Part shown: positions 13,671 through 14,106 of the stretch, one piece after another | Layout: the number at the start of each line of letters is the position of its first letter | Position numbering within the stretch: position 1 is the stretch's first letter | Assembly: GCA_036259835.1 (NCBI GenBank) | Contig: DATABA010000010.1 | Span: 1-14,106 of the forward strand | Source of the DNA: JALYGK01 sp036259835 | GTDB lineage: Bacteria; Actinomycetota; UBA4738 | Length of the DNA stretch: 14,106 nt | Direction: 5' to 3' | The notes under the pieces: model-generated | Told to the model about the DNA's origin: nothing | What the model saw: only the letters and a program-made list of their open reading frames with translations | Databases searched by the model: none | Program-made: the position numbers and the translations under genes

Positions 13671-14106
13671 ATGCTCCGAGCCGAGCTCGCGAACCGCATG
13701 GCGAACGAGTTCGGGACGCCGCTGGTCGTCGTCGACGAGGATCATGTGCGAGCCCGGTGCAGGGAGTTCAAAGACGCCTTCCCTCGTGTTCTCTGGGCCG
13801 TCAAGGCATTTCCCGCCCGGGCGCTCATTCGAATGGTCAGGAGGGAGGGTCTCGGTCTCCTCGCCGAAACGGGTGGAGAGATGGATACGTGCTTCCGGGC
13901 CGGAGCAGAGCCGGACTCGATTGCTCTCCACGGCAACAACAAGAGCGACGAGGAGATCCATGAAGCGACCGCGAAGGGGATTGGTCTGCTCATCGCGGAC
14001 AACGAAGAGGAGCTTTCGCGGATCGATACGTTTGCCAGGCAAGTCGGTAGAACACAGCCGATTCTCCTCCGCCTCGCGCCGGGCATCGATGTCGACGCAC
14101 ACCGGT
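13671..14106 (+). CDS. lysA: Diaminopimelate decarboxylase-type PLP enzyme (partial, C-terminus off the right edge)
   Basis: 145 codons are visible. The N-terminal part of the alanine-racemase-like barrel is clear: FGTPLVVVDEDHVRAR, then VLWAVKAFPARALIRMV with the PLP lysine Lys45, GLGLLAETGGEMDT, and SIALHGNNKSDEEIHEA. These match fold-type III decarboxylases of the LysA group, which turn meso-diaminopimelate into lysine. Other members of the group (ornithine/arginine or carboxynorspermidine decarboxylases) are possible because the C-terminal specificity region is outside the window. ATG 13671 has almost no SD; CATACT at 13658-13663 could be a -10 for a leaderless transcript, which is speculative. 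Confidence 0.82.
   Translation, partial: MLRAELANRMANEFGTPLVVVDEDHVRARCREFKDAFPRVLWAVKAFPARALIRMVRREGLGLLAETGGEMDTCFRAGAEPDSIALHGNNKSDEEIHEATAKGIGLLIADNEEELSRIDTFARQVGRTQPILLRLAPGIDVDAHR

Noticed and set aside
1..14106. CRISPR array, insertion sequence or prophage remains
   Set aside because: No direct-repeat array, terminal inverted repeats or transposase/phage motifs were seen; gene content and base composition look uniform and chromosomal.

Overview
The window is GC-rich, densely coded DNA with many GTG starts and 4-nt stop/start overlaps. It looks like a chromosomal segment of an actinomycetote. The clues are an InhA-like enoyl-ACP reductase, an ECF41 sigma factor with its typical promoter sequences, a DUF5317 protein, and translation starts that often lack a Shine-Dalgarno (SD) sequence. 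It does not read like a textbook Streptomyces or Mycobacterium locus; a less-studied soil or sediment lineage is my inference. I see no insertion sequences, phage genes, tRNA, rRNA or CRISPR.

Layout. (1) Positions 1-948, minus strand: a gene running off the left edge that fuses an N-terminal DUF5317 membrane domain to an MFS transporter. (2) 1231-3284, plus strand: a 32-codon ORF with a good SD, then a strong terminator-like hairpin that overlaps the first codons of an orphan membrane histidine kinase, then a small ExxCC protein of unknown function. (3) 3301-5588: an ECF41 sigma factor (minus) divergent from a membrane protein and an atypical NAD(P)-dependent epimerase (plus). The gap holds two back-to-back ECF41-type promoters, so this looks like an autoregulated stress regulon. 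(4) 5646-6137: a membrane-anchored coiled-coil protein. (5) 6132-7745, minus strand: fabI (InhA-like) followed by an alpha/beta hydrolase broken by a one-base frameshift. (6) 7851-12343, plus strand: a type II fatty acid synthesis operon in the order fabD, a lysine-free biotinyl/lipoyl-like domain protein, fabH, fabG, acpP, fabF. (7) 12434-13630: a membrane acyltransferase of family 3. (8) 13671 to the right edge: the N-terminal part of a diaminopimelate decarboxylase-type PLP enzyme.

How the genes work together. FabD loads malonate onto AcpP, FabH starts chains, FabF elongates them, FabG reduces the 3-keto group, and the divergent FabI reduces the enoyl group. A 3-hydroxyacyl-ACP dehydratase is not in the window, so the cycle is incomplete here. 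Every junction in the fab operon is a 4-nt overlap except the one before acpP, which has a hairpin and its own strong SD, as expected for a protein needed in excess. The most unusual items are the paired ECF41 promoters, the lysine-free biotinyl-like protein inside the fab operon, the small ORF with a hairpin at the kinase start, and the DUF5317-MFS fusion.
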